Shown piece after piece: positions 17,655 to 24,904 of a DNA stretch of 64,000 nt. The number at the start of each line of letters is the position of its first letter. Within the stretch, counting starts at the first letter, position 1. The translations under genes were made by a program, and so were the position numbers. Source of the DNA: DAITPV01 sp050692555 (GTDB taxonomy: Bacteria > Actinomycetota > UBA4738 > CALAEC01). Below the pieces are notes generated by a model that had not been told where the DNA came from, made no database searches, and saw only the letters and a program-made list of their open reading frames with translations. The stretch is taken from NCBI GenBank assembly GCA_050692555.1, contig JBOGVS010000002.1, positions 86,442-150,441 of the forward strand. Reading direction: 5' to 3'.

Positions 17655-17851
17655 CAGCGGGTCTCGATCCCGCCGTTCCGGGCGCGCGAAGGATCCTCGG
17701 CCGGGCTCCGGGAGCCCGCCATCAGCCGCAGGATGTCCTCGTGGAGCCGGGCCTCCCGGCTGGCGTGCGCGTACTCGCGCCAGGCGATCCAAGACCGGAT
17801 CACCGGCCCGACCAGCAGGCCGATCACGAAGCCACTCACCAGCTCAGCCAC
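17654..17851 (-). CDS. Small single-pass membrane protein upstream of kimA copy 1
   Basis: A 65-residue ORF with an N-terminal hydrophobic segment (LVSGFVIGLLVGPVI) followed by a charged soluble tail (HASREARLHEDILRLM). The start is GTG with GGAGGAGG 8 nt upstream, one of the best ribosome binding sites in the window, and its TGA overlaps the kimA ATG by one base (TGATG). The strong site and the coupling support a real gene rather than a chance ORF. I do not recognise the family. It could be an accessory subunit or regulator of the transporter. Confidence 0.65.
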   Translation of the reverse strand: MAELVSGFVIGLLVGPVIRSWIAWREYAHASREARLHEDILRLMAGSRSPAEDPSRARNGGIETR

Positions 17852-17870
17852 CTGCCCTACCTCCTCCCTC

Positions 17871-17955
17871 GCTGTTAACGGGCTCAGTGTCGGAGACCAC
17901 CCGTAAACGGCCGGTGTGAGTTGGGGGTGAAGCCGTAAGAAGGTCGTTAAGAGGG
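17871..17955. promoter_or_regulatory. Divergent control region with four CGTTAA/CGTAA-like boxes
   Basis: Between the kimA-1 operon (-) and the sensor kinase gene (+) lie GTTAACG (17874), CCGTAAACGG (17901, itself an inverted repeat), CCGTAAGA (17933) and CGTTAAGA (17945). The last two place TAAGA 12 nt apart, close to one helical turn, the usual spacing for OmpR-type regulators. They are candidate binding sites for the KdpE-like regulator. Confidence 0.35.
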
Positions 17956-18000
17956 CACGGAGGCGTTGTCAGTGACGGAGGGGGCGCCCAGACTGATCAC

Positions 18001-19422
18001 GTGCGCGCGCTTCAGCCGTCCCGATGGCCCCCGCCGTTCCGCGTGGCCATGCCGGCCCTCCTGTTCCCGGGCATCGCCACCGCGCTTGCCGCCCTTCCCT
18101 TTACCGTCTCCACGACCACAGCATCGATGGCCTTCGTCTTGGCGGTCACCGGGGCCGCCGTGGTCGGGGGTTCGGCTGCGGGGTTCGGAGCATCCCTCGT
18201 CTCGTTCCTGGCGCTCAACTTCTTCTTCACGCCTCCGCGGTTCACCTTGAGCGCCGGCAAAGGCGAGGACGTGGTCGCTCTGGTCGTGTTCCTGTTGGTC
18301 TCGGCGGTGGTGGGTTCGCTGTTGTCCCGCGCCATCGCCCAGCGCGTGCGGGCCGAGCGACGGGAGCGAGAAGCCCGGCTCCTTCAATACCTGGGGACGA
18401 GACTGTTGTCGGGAGAACCGCCCGAGGAGATCCTTCAGAGCTTCGGCCAGGCGCTCACCGAGCTGGTCGGCGTGAAGCGGTACGAGGTCTTCCTGGAACC
18501 CGGGAACCGTCTCGCCGTTGAGGCGGGCATCGCCGAACCGGGCCTTCATCTGGAGGAATTCCCAATCCTGTCAGGGAGCGATCGGGTCGGGTCGATCCGC
18601 ATCCATGCCGGAGGCGAGCCGTCGGGGCTGGAGGAAGACCGCCGACGCCTGATCCGGGCGTTCGCGGCGCAGCTGGCCCTGGCCCTGGAGAGCGCCCGTC
18701 TGGCCCAGGTGGCCCGGGACGCCCGGGTGAGCGCGGAGCGCAGTCAGCTCCAGGCCGCCCTCCTTCAGTCGGTGACCCACGACCTCCGCACCCCTCTGGC
18801 CTCCATCACGGCCTCCGTCACCAGCCTCCTCGACGCGAGCATGGAGCTCCGCCGGGAGGACCAGGGTGATCTCCTTGAAACGATCCGCCAGGAGGCCGAA
18901 CGGCTGGACAGATTGGTCGGAAATCTCCTCGACCTGTCCCAGCTGCGGGCCGGCGCCTTGACGCCGTCCAAGCGACCGGCGGCGATCGACGAGGTGGTGG
19001 AGGGAGTTCTAGCTCGCATGGAACCCACGTTGCGCCGGCACCGTCTCAACGTGATCCTCCGAGAGGGTCTGCCCGAGGTACCTTTCGACGTGGTCCAGAT
19101 CGATCAGGCCCTGACGAACATCCTGGAGAACGCGGCGAAGTACAGCCCGCCGGGATCCCAGATCACCGTCTCCGCCGCTCGCTGGGACAACACCGTGCAG
19201 GTACGGATCGCCGACCAGGGTCCGGGGATTCCGGGTGACGCGCGTGAACGGGTATTCGAGCCGTTCTTCCGGGCGCCCGGAGGTGCGGCGGAGGGTACGG
19301 GGCTGGGGCTGGCGATCGCCCACGCCGTGGTGACAGCGCACGGGGGCACAATCTGGATCGAGCAAGCACCCGGCGGTGGCACCGCGGTGACCTTCCGGCT
19401 CCCATTGAGCAACCCTGCCTGA
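18001..19422 (+). CDS. kdpD: KdpD-like sensor histidine kinase (short form)
   Basis: The product is 473 residues. Four membrane segments in the first ~110 residues form the DUF4118 module of KdpD (including FGASLVSFLALNFFFTPP). A GAF-like region follows (~140-235), then the HisKA box with H260 in SVTHDLRTPLAS, and an ATPase domain with the N-box NILENAAKYSPPG and DQGPGIPGDARERVFEPFFR. The N-terminal KdpD and USP domains of the E. coli protein are absent, and no coding trace of them lies upstream. It probably senses K+ or turgor. The start is GTG at 18001; the stop overlaps the regulator ATG by one base. kdpFABC is not in the window. Confidence 0.85.
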   Translation: MRALQPSRWPPPFRVAMPALLFPGIATALAALPFTVSTTTASMAFVLAVTGAAVVGGSAAGFGASLVSFLALNFFFTPPRFTLSAGKGEDVVALVVFLLVSAVVGSLLSRAIAQRVRAERREREARLLQYLGTRLLSGEPPEEILQSFGQALTELVGVKRYEVFLEPGNRLAVEAGIAEPGLHLEEFPILSGSDRVGSIRIHAGGEPSGLEEDRRRLIRAFAAQLALALESARLAQVARDARVSAERSQLQAALLQSVTHDLRTPLASITASVTSLLDASMELRREDQGDLLETIRQEAERLDRLVGNLLDLSQLRAGALTPSKRPAAIDEVVEGVLARMEPTLRRHRLNVILREGLPEVPFDVVQIDQALTNILENAAKYSPPGSQITVSAARWDNTVQVRIADQGPGIPGDARERVFEPFFRAPGGAAEGTGLGLAIAHAVVTAHGGTIWIEQAPGGGTAVTFRLPLSNPA

Positions 19423-20123
19423 TGGTAATCAGGGTGCTGGTCGTGGACGACGATCCGCAGATCCTCCGAGCCGTGCGCACGAGTCTCCAGGCGAGGGGGT
19501 ACGACGTCCTGACCGCGGGAAACGGCGAGACGGCTCTCGATCTCATGAGCTCAGAGAACGTCGACATGATGGTCCTGGATCTCAGCCTGCCGGGCATCGA
19601 CGGGCACGAGGTGATCCGAAGGATGCGGACCTTCTCGGAGGTGCCGGTGCTGGTCCTTTCGGTACGCGAGTCCCAGGACGACAAGATCCTGGCGCTGGAC
19701 GCGGGGGCCGACGACTACGTCACCAAGCCCTTTGGCATCGGCGAGCTACTGGCCCGGATGCGCGCTCTGGAACGCCGCGCTCATCCCAACGCCGCTTCGC
19801 CACCGATCCTTCGGTTCGGTGAGCTGGAAGTCGACCTCCGCCGGCAGCTCGTGCGCCGGGGGAGCGAGCCGATCCGGCTCACCCCCACCGAATACCGCCT
19901 GCTGGAAGCCATGGTCACCAACCCCGGGAAGCTGCTCACCCATCGGTGGCTCTTGAGCAGGGTGTGGGGGCCTGGATACGCGACCGAGACCCACTACGTG
20001 CGGATCTACGTCCGACAGCTCCGACAGAAACTGGGCGATGATCCGGCCCGCCCCCGGTACGTCGTCACGGAGTCCGGACTGGGCTACCGGTGGCTCCCTG
20101 AGCCCGAGGAGCGGGCCCCCTGA
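19422..20123 (+). CDS. kdpE: KdpE-like response regulator (OmpR/PhoB family)
   Basis: The product is 233 residues. The receiver domain has acidic pocket VVDDD at residues 8-11, phospho-acceptor D53 in MMVLDLSLPG, and the lysine in YVTKPFG. The C-terminal winged helix ends in HYVRIYVRQLRQKLGDDP...TESGLGYRW, typical of KdpE. It is coupled to the sensor by TGATG. Likely targets are its own region and the two kimA genes nearby. The last codons and stop (RAP then TGA) fall in a 19-bp sequence that is repeated 70 bp downstream, so the C-terminus was probably shaped by the adjacent repeat element. Confidence 0.88.
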   Translation: MVIRVLVVDDDPQILRAVRTSLQARGYDVLTAGNGETALDLMSSENVDMMVLDLSLPGIDGHEVIRRMRTFSEVPVLVLSVRESQDDKILALDAGADDYVTKPFGIGELLARMRALERRAHPNAASPPILRFGELEVDLRRQLVRRGSEPIRLTPTEYRLLEAMVTNPGKLLTHRWLLSRVWGPGYATETHYVRIYVRQLRQKLGDDPARPRYVVTESGLGYRWLPEPEERAP

Positions 20124-20199
20124 GGAGACGGCGGGGGGGTAGCTCGCCAGGAGTCGTCCAGAAAAGACATCACCCGGCGAGCGGACCCCCTGAGGAGAC
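20109..20199. repeat. Repeat element copy A (52-bp core with internal inverted repeat)
   Basis: The core runs from 20139 to 20190, starts GTAGCTCGCCAGGA and ends CACCCGGCGAGCGGACCCCC. GCTCGCC (20142-20148) and GGCGAGC (20176-20182) form a stem. The same core, also 52 bp, occurs at 63879-63930 and again from 63954. Flanking copy A, GCGGRCCCCCTGAGGAGAC occurs at 20111-20129 and 20181-20199 (one mismatch, 70-bp period), suggesting that the element is a unit of a former tandem array. The left flank overlaps the kdpE stop. Confidence 0.8.
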
Positions 20200-20206
20200 A
20201 TTGAGC

Positions 20207-20752
20207 TCACAGCTCGATCTCAGAAGCCACCGACTGGAGACCCTCGATCCCCAGGGCGATGAACTCGTCGAGGGGTACTCCGAGACTGTCCTCGACATCG
20301 GTGATCTCCTGGCGGTTGACACCGGGAGCGAAGGCCTTCTCCTTCAGCTTCTTCTTCACCGACGAGACCTTCATTCCGTCCGCCTTTTGCGGCCGGACCA
20401 ACGCCGCGGCGACCAGCAGTCCGGCGACCGCATCGGCGTGCACCACGGCCTTGGACATCCGATCCGTCCGATAGGACTCGTGGGCATGGGCCAGGACCCC
20501 GTTCACCACCTTCTCGTCGACGCCTGCTTCCCGCAGCCATTCGGCCGCCTGGTAGGCGTGCCGGTCCGGGTTGTCGTGCGTCTGGTCCTGGTCGAGATCG
20601 TGGAACAGCCCGACGAGCGCCCATGTGTCCTCGTCCTCGCCGAAATGCTGGGCCAGCCGCCGCATCACTCCCTCCACGCTGATCAGGTGGCGGACGGTGG
20701 TCTCCTTCTCCCCTTTCTCCCGTACCAGCTTCAGCGCTTCACCTCGATCCAT
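20207..20752 (-). CDS. HD-domain phosphohydrolase
   Basis: The product is 181 residues. A histidine near residue 22 (TTVRHLISVE), the HD pair in LVGLFHDLDQD, a second metal-site histidine in RHAYQAA, and the late aspartate in AVVHADAVAGLL outline an HD metal-dependent phosphohydrolase. The ATG (SD AGGAGG 4 nt upstream) lies within the last codons of kimA copy 2, overlapping by 14 nt, so the two are coupled. Substrate unknown. Because KimA is controlled by c-di-AMP in Firmicutes, a nucleotide-signal role is tempting, but there is no direct evidence. The gene ends just before repeat element A. Confidence 0.75.
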   Translation of the reverse strand: MDRGEALKLVREKGEKETTVRHLISVEGVMRRLAQHFGEDEDTWALVGLFHDLDQDQTHDNPDRHAYQAAEWLREAGVDEKVVNGVLAHAHESYRTDRMSKAVVHADAVAGLLVAAALVRPQKADGMKVSSVKKKLKEKAFAPGVNRQEITDVEDSLGVPLDEFIALGIEGLQSVASEIEL

Positions 20753-23024
20753 TCGACCTCCTGATCTTGTAGGGCACGCTCGAGAGCACCACCCGCGATT
20801 CGAACAACAGCATGCGCTTGATGAACAGAGCCCGGTTGTTGTGGAGCAGCCGATGCCACCACCGGGTCACGAGGAACTCGGGCAGGATCACCGCGGCCAG
20901 GGTGGACGGGTCGGTCGTGACTCGCCGGACCTCTTCGAGAAGCGGCGGCCCCAGGTCGCGGAACGGAGCCTCGACCACGTCGAGGCGGATGCCGATGCCT
21001 CGCTCTGCCCACCGCTGCAGGATCTCGGGGGCTTCCTCCGGTTCGGTGGCCAGGAAGACGGCTCTGGTCTCGTGGGCGTTCAGGCTCCGGGCGTAGTTGA
21101 CGGCCCGCACGGTGGCATCGTTGACGGAGGAGACGAACACCAGAGCTTCCACTCGCGGAGGGATCAGCGCCCGGCCGTCCACCCCCACGAGCTCCCCTTC
21201 TTGTGCCAGCACCGGCACGTCGGTCACGACCACCTGTGGCTCGGCCAGGAGCCTAACCTTCAGGCGGAACGTGACCGGCTTTACCAGAGCCCGCACAAGC
21301 GACCTCGTCGGGAAGAACTCAGGGATCACAACGGTCACGAAGTCCCCCGGGTCACGAGGGACCCGGCGAACATGCTCGATGACCGCCTCCACTCGCGATC
21401 TCCCCTCCGCCGGCTCCAGCGGCGGAAGCCCGCGACTCATCTCGGCCCAGAGCGCCTGGGCGTCCCCGATCGGCCGGTCCCCGGCGTAGACGGGGTGGAC
21501 CTCGGCCGGCCGGAGCGAGCGGACGTATCCGAGGGCCTCGGCGGTGGCGGGATCGAAGTCGGTCAGCACCAGCACGACCCGGTTGAGCCCCGGATCACGG
21601 TAGTTGACGTCGTGGCGATCCAGCGCAGCGGAGACCGCCGTGTAATGCCGATTCACCTGGAGCAGGGCGGTGATCATGATCGGCAGGGCCGCGACGACCA
21701 TCCAGGCTCCTTCGGCAAACCGGGTCACCACCACCACGGCGAGGACCACTCCGGTCGTGGTCGCCCCGATCCCGTTTATCATCGCGTTCCGTCGCCAGCC
21801 CGCTTCCTTGGTGCTGGCCCACCTCCGCACCATCCCGGATTGAGAAAGGGTGAACGCGGTGAACACGCCGACCAGGTAGAGCGGGATCAGGCGCGTGAGC
21901 CTTCCATCAAATGCCCACACCAGCGCTCCGGCCAGGACCGACAGCACCAGGATCCCGTTCGAGAACACCAGCCGGTCTCCGCGGTTCTTGAACTGCCCGG
22001 GCATGAAGCGATCTCGCGCCAGGATCGCCGACAGCCGGGGGAAGTCCTGGTACGCGGTGTTGGCGGCCACGATCAGGATCATGGCCGTGAACGCCTGCAG
22101 CCCGATAAAGAGCGCACCGCGACCGAAGATCGTTGCCCCGATCTGAGACAAAACCGACCGCGAGGCCACGATCTCCTCCGTGACCCGGACGTCCAGCGTC
22201 CTGGCCAGGAACGTGATCCCCAGGAACATGGAGATCGACATCACGGCCATCACCGAGAGCGTCGCCGCGGCATTCTTGCCTTGCGGCCTCCGGAAGGCCT
22301 GGACGCCGTCGGCGATGGCCTCAACCCCCGTCAGGGCGGATGATCCCTGAGTGAAGGCCTGCAACACGAGGAAGATCGTGATCGACTGCGTGGCCTCCAG
22401 AGGCAGCCCGGCGGTGGCTGCTTCCGGGCATCCGCCGACGCATCTGACGAGCCCGGTTATCACGGTCAAGCCCACCACCGCGACGAAGCCGTAGGTGGGG
22501 ACGGCGAACAACATGCCCGACTCCCGCACCCCCCGGAGGTTGACCAGCGCAATGAGGGCGATGAACCCCAACGCCAGGTTCACGCGATGCGGCGCGAGCT
22601 CGGGGACGGCTGACGTGATCGCGATTGCTCCGGCGGTCACACTGACCGCGGCGGTGACGACGTAGCCGATCAGGATGGCGGAGGCGGCCAGGAGGCCCGG
22701 GAAGGTGCCGAGGTTCTCGCGGGCCACGATGTATGAGCCACCTCCGCGAGGATATGCCCGGACGGTCTGGCGATAGGAAGTCACGACGATCAGGAGGACG
22801 GCCGCGATGGCCAGCCCGATGGGCACCATGAGAGCCAGGGCTGCCGCGCCGGCCAGCACCAGGATCAACATCATCTCCTCGGTGGCGTAGGCCACGGAAG
22901 ACAGGGGATCTGAGGAGAACACCGGCAGGGCTAACGTCTTGGGGAGGAGGTGATGTTCTGTCTTGGCGGTGGAGATCGCCCGGCCCAGAATGACCCGCTT
23001 CAGGGTGTCGCCGACGGTGGCCAC
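20739..23024 (-). CDS. kimA: KimA-type (KUP family) potassium/proton symporter, copy 2
   Basis: The product is 761 residues, clearly paralogous to copy 1: well over half of the residues match by eye along the full length, including FSSDPLSSVAYATEE, the GGGSYIV motif, FPRLSAILARDRFMP, and both cytosolic USP-like domains (IPEFFPTRSLVRAL...TDVPVL and ILPEFLVTRWWHRLL...SSVPYKI). It should also import K+ with H+. The start is GTG at 23024, 6 nt after TAGAAT, so the mRNA is leaderless. It is divergent from the trkA pair, the order recalled for Rv2690c-ceoB-ceoC in Mycobacterium. The HD gene is coupled downstream. Confidence 0.85.
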   Translation of the reverse strand: MATVGDTLKRVILGRAISTAKTEHHLLPKTLALPVFSSDPLSSVAYATEEMMLILVLAGAAALALMVPIGLAIAAVLLIVVTSYRQTVRAYPRGGGSYIVARENLGTFPGLLAASAILIGYVVTAAVSVTAGAIAITSAVPELAPHRVNLALGFIALIALVNLRGVRESGMLFAVPTYGFVAVVGLTVITGLVRCVGGCPEAATAGLPLEATQSITIFLVLQAFTQGSSALTGVEAIADGVQAFRRPQGKNAAATLSVMAVMSISMFLGITFLARTLDVRVTEEIVASRSVLSQIGATIFGRGALFIGLQAFTAMILIVAANTAYQDFPRLSAILARDRFMPGQFKNRGDRLVFSNGILVLSVLAGALVWAFDGRLTRLIPLYLVGVFTAFTLSQSGMVRRWASTKEAGWRRNAMINGIGATTTGVVLAVVVVTRFAEGAWMVVAALPIMITALLQVNRHYTAVSAALDRHDVNYRDPGLNRVVLVLTDFDPATAEALGYVRSLRPAEVHPVYAGDRPIGDAQALWAEMSRGLPPLEPAEGRSRVEAVIEHVRRVPRDPGDFVTVVIPEFFPTRSLVRALVKPVTFRLKVRLLAEPQVVVTDVPVLAQEGELVGVDGRALIPPRVEALVFVSSVNDATVRAVNYARSLNAHETRAVFLATEPEEAPEILQRWAERGIGIRLDVVEAPFRDLGPPLLEEVRRVTTDPSTLAAVILPEFLVTRWWHRLLHNNRALFIKRMLLFESRVVLSSVPYKIRRSNGSR

Positions 23025-23030
23025 CGGGAG

Positions 23031-23036
23031 ATTCTA
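23031..23036 (-). promoter_or_regulatory. -10 hexamer of kimA copy 2 (leaderless)
   Basis: TAGAAT on the minus strand with 6 nt to the GTG start at 23024. It is among the closest matches to TATAAT in the window. Confidence 0.55.
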
Positions 23037-23070
23037 AGCGGGGCGGGTTCCAAACCCCCCTCACCCGCGC

Positions 23071-23076
23071 TAGCCT
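23071..23076 (+). promoter_or_regulatory. -10-like hexamer of trkA-1 (leaderless)
   Basis: TAGCCT is followed after 9 nt by ATG 23086. An in-frame GTG directly abuts the hexamer at 23077 and would be too close to a start point. Confidence 0.4.
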
Positions 23077-23085
23077 GTGAGATCG

Positions 23086-23742
23086 ATGCATCTGGTGATC
23101 ATGGGTTGCGGGCGGGTGGGGGCCGAACTGACCGTGCAGCTTTCCAAGGCCGGACACACCGTCTGCATCGTCGACAAGCGGAAGGAGGCCTTCGAGCGTC
23201 TCCCGCCGGGGTTCAACGCCAAGACCATCGTGGGCATCGGGTTCGACCGCGAGGTCCTGGAGGAGGCCGGGATCAAGGAGGCCGACGCGTTCATCGCCGT
23301 GTCCAACGGGGACAACTCCAACATCGTCTCGGCCCGGGTGGCCCGGGAGCACTACCGGGTCCCCAAGGTCATCGCCCGGATCTACGACCCCCGGCGAGCG
23401 GAGATCTACGAGCGGCTGGACATCCCCACGGTGGCCACGGTCCGGTGGGCGGCCAAGCAGGTCCAGTACCTCCTGTTCCACGGCAAGGAGACCATGCGGG
23501 ACACCCTGGCTGGCGGCTCCCTCCTCCACCTGGCGGTTGGGATCCCCGATCACCTGGTTGGCAAGCAGGCCGACAGCGTGCACTCAGAGGGGGAGGTGGA
23601 GGTCGTCGGGGTCGAGCGGGGCGGCGAGGGGTTCATCCCCACCCCCGACTCCACCTTCAAGGAAGGCGACGTGGCCCACTTCATCGTGCACAAAGACCAC
23701 GTGGACAAGTTCGACATGCTGCTCGAACCGGTGGCCGAATGA
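23086..23742 (+). CDS. trkA: TrkA/RCK family potassium regulatory protein, first of pair
   Basis: The product is about 218 residues with an RCK_N Rossmann domain: GCGRVG nucleotide loop at the N-terminus, the acidic residue in VCIVDKR at the end of beta 2, and AVSNGDNSNIV. An RCK_C domain follows (about residues 135-218). RCK proteins bind NAD(H)/ATP and gate K+ transporters from the cytosol. No TrkH/KtrB subunit is present; the divergent neighbour is KimA copy 2. ATG 23086 is preferred for its distance from the TAGCCT hexamer. The stop TGA overlaps an ATG that looks like the former start of the next gene. Confidence 0.88.
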   Translation: MHLVIMGCGRVGAELTVQLSKAGHTVCIVDKRKEAFERLPPGFNAKTIVGIGFDREVLEEAGIKEADAFIAVSNGDNSNIVSARVAREHYRVPKVIARIYDPRRAEIYERLDIPTVATVRWAAKQVQYLLFHGKETMRDTLAGGSLLHLAVGIPDHLVGKQADSVHSEGEVEVVGVERGGEGFIPTPDSTFKEGDVAHFIVHKDHVDKFDMLLEPVAE

Positions 23743-23848
23743 AGATCGTCGCAAAACCCCACGTCTCTCGCTCGCTTCGCTCGCTGCGAGCCGCGGGGGC
23801 CCCACTCCCTGGTACAGGGTGTACCGACAGATCCCAGGGGGTGGGTCC
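23743..23848. mobile_element. Structured ~106-bp insert between the trkA genes
   Basis: The segment holds GCTCG-CTG-CGAGC (23779-23791) embedded in a repetitive CTCGCTCGCTTCGCTCGC run, and a long hairpin in which CCCACTCCCT (23801-23810) pairs with AGGGGGTGGG (23836-23845) around GTAC-AGGGT-GTAC. The trkA-1 stop forms ATGA with an ATG followed by AAGATCGTC, and after the insert the gene resumes with TTGAGGATCGTG. The two boundary sequences resemble each other, as expected if an element was inserted just inside the trkA-2 start. No coding capacity. Confidence 0.5.
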
Positions 23849-24532
23849 TTGAGGATCGTGGTGGCCGGCGCGGGCAACATCGGCCGTTACATGGCCCACG
23901 ACCTGGTGGAGCGAGGCCACGAGGTGTCGCTGATCGAGCAGGACCCCGCCATGGCCGAGCGGGCTAGCCACGACGTCGCCGAGGACGTCACTATGGTTTT
24001 GGGCGATGCCTGCGAGCCATGGGTCCTGGACAAGGCCGACGTCCGCTCCTCGGACGTGATGGTTGCCGCGACGGGCGACGACGAGGACAACCTGGTGATC
24101 TCCTTGCTCTCGAAACAGGAGTACGGCGTTCCCCGAGTGGTGGCCCGGGTCAACCACCCCAAGAACGAGTGGCTGTTCAACGAGACCTGGGGCGTCGACG
24201 TGGCCATGAGCCCACCGCACGTCCTCACCGCTCTGGTCGAGGAAGCCGTGACGGTGGGCGACCTGGTGCGGCTGTTCAAGCTGGAGCGAGGCCAGGTCAC
24301 CCTGGTGGAGCTGACCATCGACGAGAACGCCCCGATGCAGGGCCGGCCCCTCTACGAGCTCCGGCTTCCTCCCGACTCCGCCATCGTGGCCATCCTCCGG
24401 GGCGGCCACGTGGTCATCCCCCAACCCGAGACCCAGATCGTGGGCGGGGACGAGGTCATGGCCATCGCCACGCCGGAAGCCGAGGATAAGCTTCGCACCA
24501 CGTTGCTCGGCCCGCCCTCGTCGAGCGGGTAG
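23849..24532 (+). CDS. trkA: TrkA/RCK family potassium regulatory protein, second of pair
   Basis: The product is 227 residues from TTG 23849, beginning LRIVVAGAGNIG, i.e. directly at the nucleotide-binding loop, with the acidic residue in SLIEQDP, and DDEDNLVISLL. An RCK_C domain follows (about 140-227). No better start is available: the ATG at 23739 opens a frame that ends after the insert. GGGGGTGGG a few bases before the TTG may serve as ribosome binding site. It is the partner of trkA-1 and corresponds to the CeoB/CeoC pair of mycobacteria. Confidence 0.85.
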   Translation: MRIVVAGAGNIGRYMAHDLVERGHEVSLIEQDPAMAERASHDVAEDVTMVLGDACEPWVLDKADVRSSDVMVAATGDDEDNLVISLLSKQEYGVPRVVARVNHPKNEWLFNETWGVDVAMSPPHVLTALVEEAVTVGDLVRLFKLERGQVTLVELTIDENAPMQGRPLYELRLPPDSAIVAILRGGHVVIPQPETQIVGGDEVMAIATPEAEDKLRTTLLGPPSSSG

Positions 24533-24892
24533 CTACGACGCGAACTCGAACCGAGGATTGACCATCCGGTAGGAGGCGCTGTCCACGGCGATCACGCCCT
24601 CGAGGACCACCGGGGTGCCCAGGGACAGACCGGGGATGTGGCTCCGCCCCAGCCACGCCGCGGTGACCTCGCCGGTACCGTCGGAGACCACGGCCTCCAG
24701 AGTCACCGAGCCGTTCATCGGCCGAAGGGTGAGCCTGCTCACTTGCCCGGCCACCCGGACCGGTTCCCGGCTGGGGCAGCCCTCGATCCGCCGCACGCCG
24801 GGGACGCTCTCGGCCCACGTCTTGATCTCCTCATCCAGCAGCTCCTCGTCGGACCGCCGGAAGCGATGGAGGAACCTGCTCAACCGGCCCAC
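24533..24892 (-). CDS. OB-fold nucleic-acid-binding domain protein
   Basis: The product is 119 residues. The core (about 40-115) has the OB-fold pattern VRVAGQVSRLTLRP...LEAVVSDGTGEVTAAWLGR...LGTPVVLEGVI, like the RecG wedge domain. Actinobacterial proteins of this family lie beside ceoB/ceoC, as here. It probably binds single-stranded nucleic acid, but its role is not established. The GTG start at 24892 comes 6 nt after TAGCCT, so it is leaderless. Its stop abuts the trkA-2 stop tail to tail (TAGCTA). Confidence 0.75.
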   Translation of the reverse strand: MGRLSRFLHRFRRSDEELLDEEIKTWAESVPGVRRIEGCPSREPVRVAGQVSRLTLRPMNGSVTLEAVVSDGTGEVTAAWLGRSHIPGLSLGTPVVLEGVIAVDSASYRMVNPRFEFAS

Positions 24893-24898
24893 ACCACT

Positions 24899-24904
24899 AG
24901 GCTA
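24899..24904 (-). promoter_or_regulatory. -10-like hexamer of the OB-fold gene (leaderless)
   Basis: TAGCCT on the minus strand, 6 nt before the GTG at 24892. It also overlaps the stop region of hppA, so this promoter sits at the very end of the upstream gene. Confidence 0.4.

Noticed and set aside
17852..18000. Possible c-di-AMP (ydaO) riboswitch upstream of kimA-1
   Set aside because: Consensus blocks I recall are not present, and the region before the small ORF has a close SD with no long structured leader. kimA-2 is leaderless, so a riboswitch is excluded there.
18001..19422. Frameshifted or truncated full-length KdpD
   Set aside because: No trace of the N-terminal KdpD or USP domains lies in the 149 bp upstream, and the protein starts cleanly before its membrane module, so it is a natural short form.
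23077..23085. GTG 23077 as start of trkA-1
   Set aside because: It abuts the TAGCCT hexamer without space for a transcription start; ATG 23086 gives the canonical start MHLVIMGCG.
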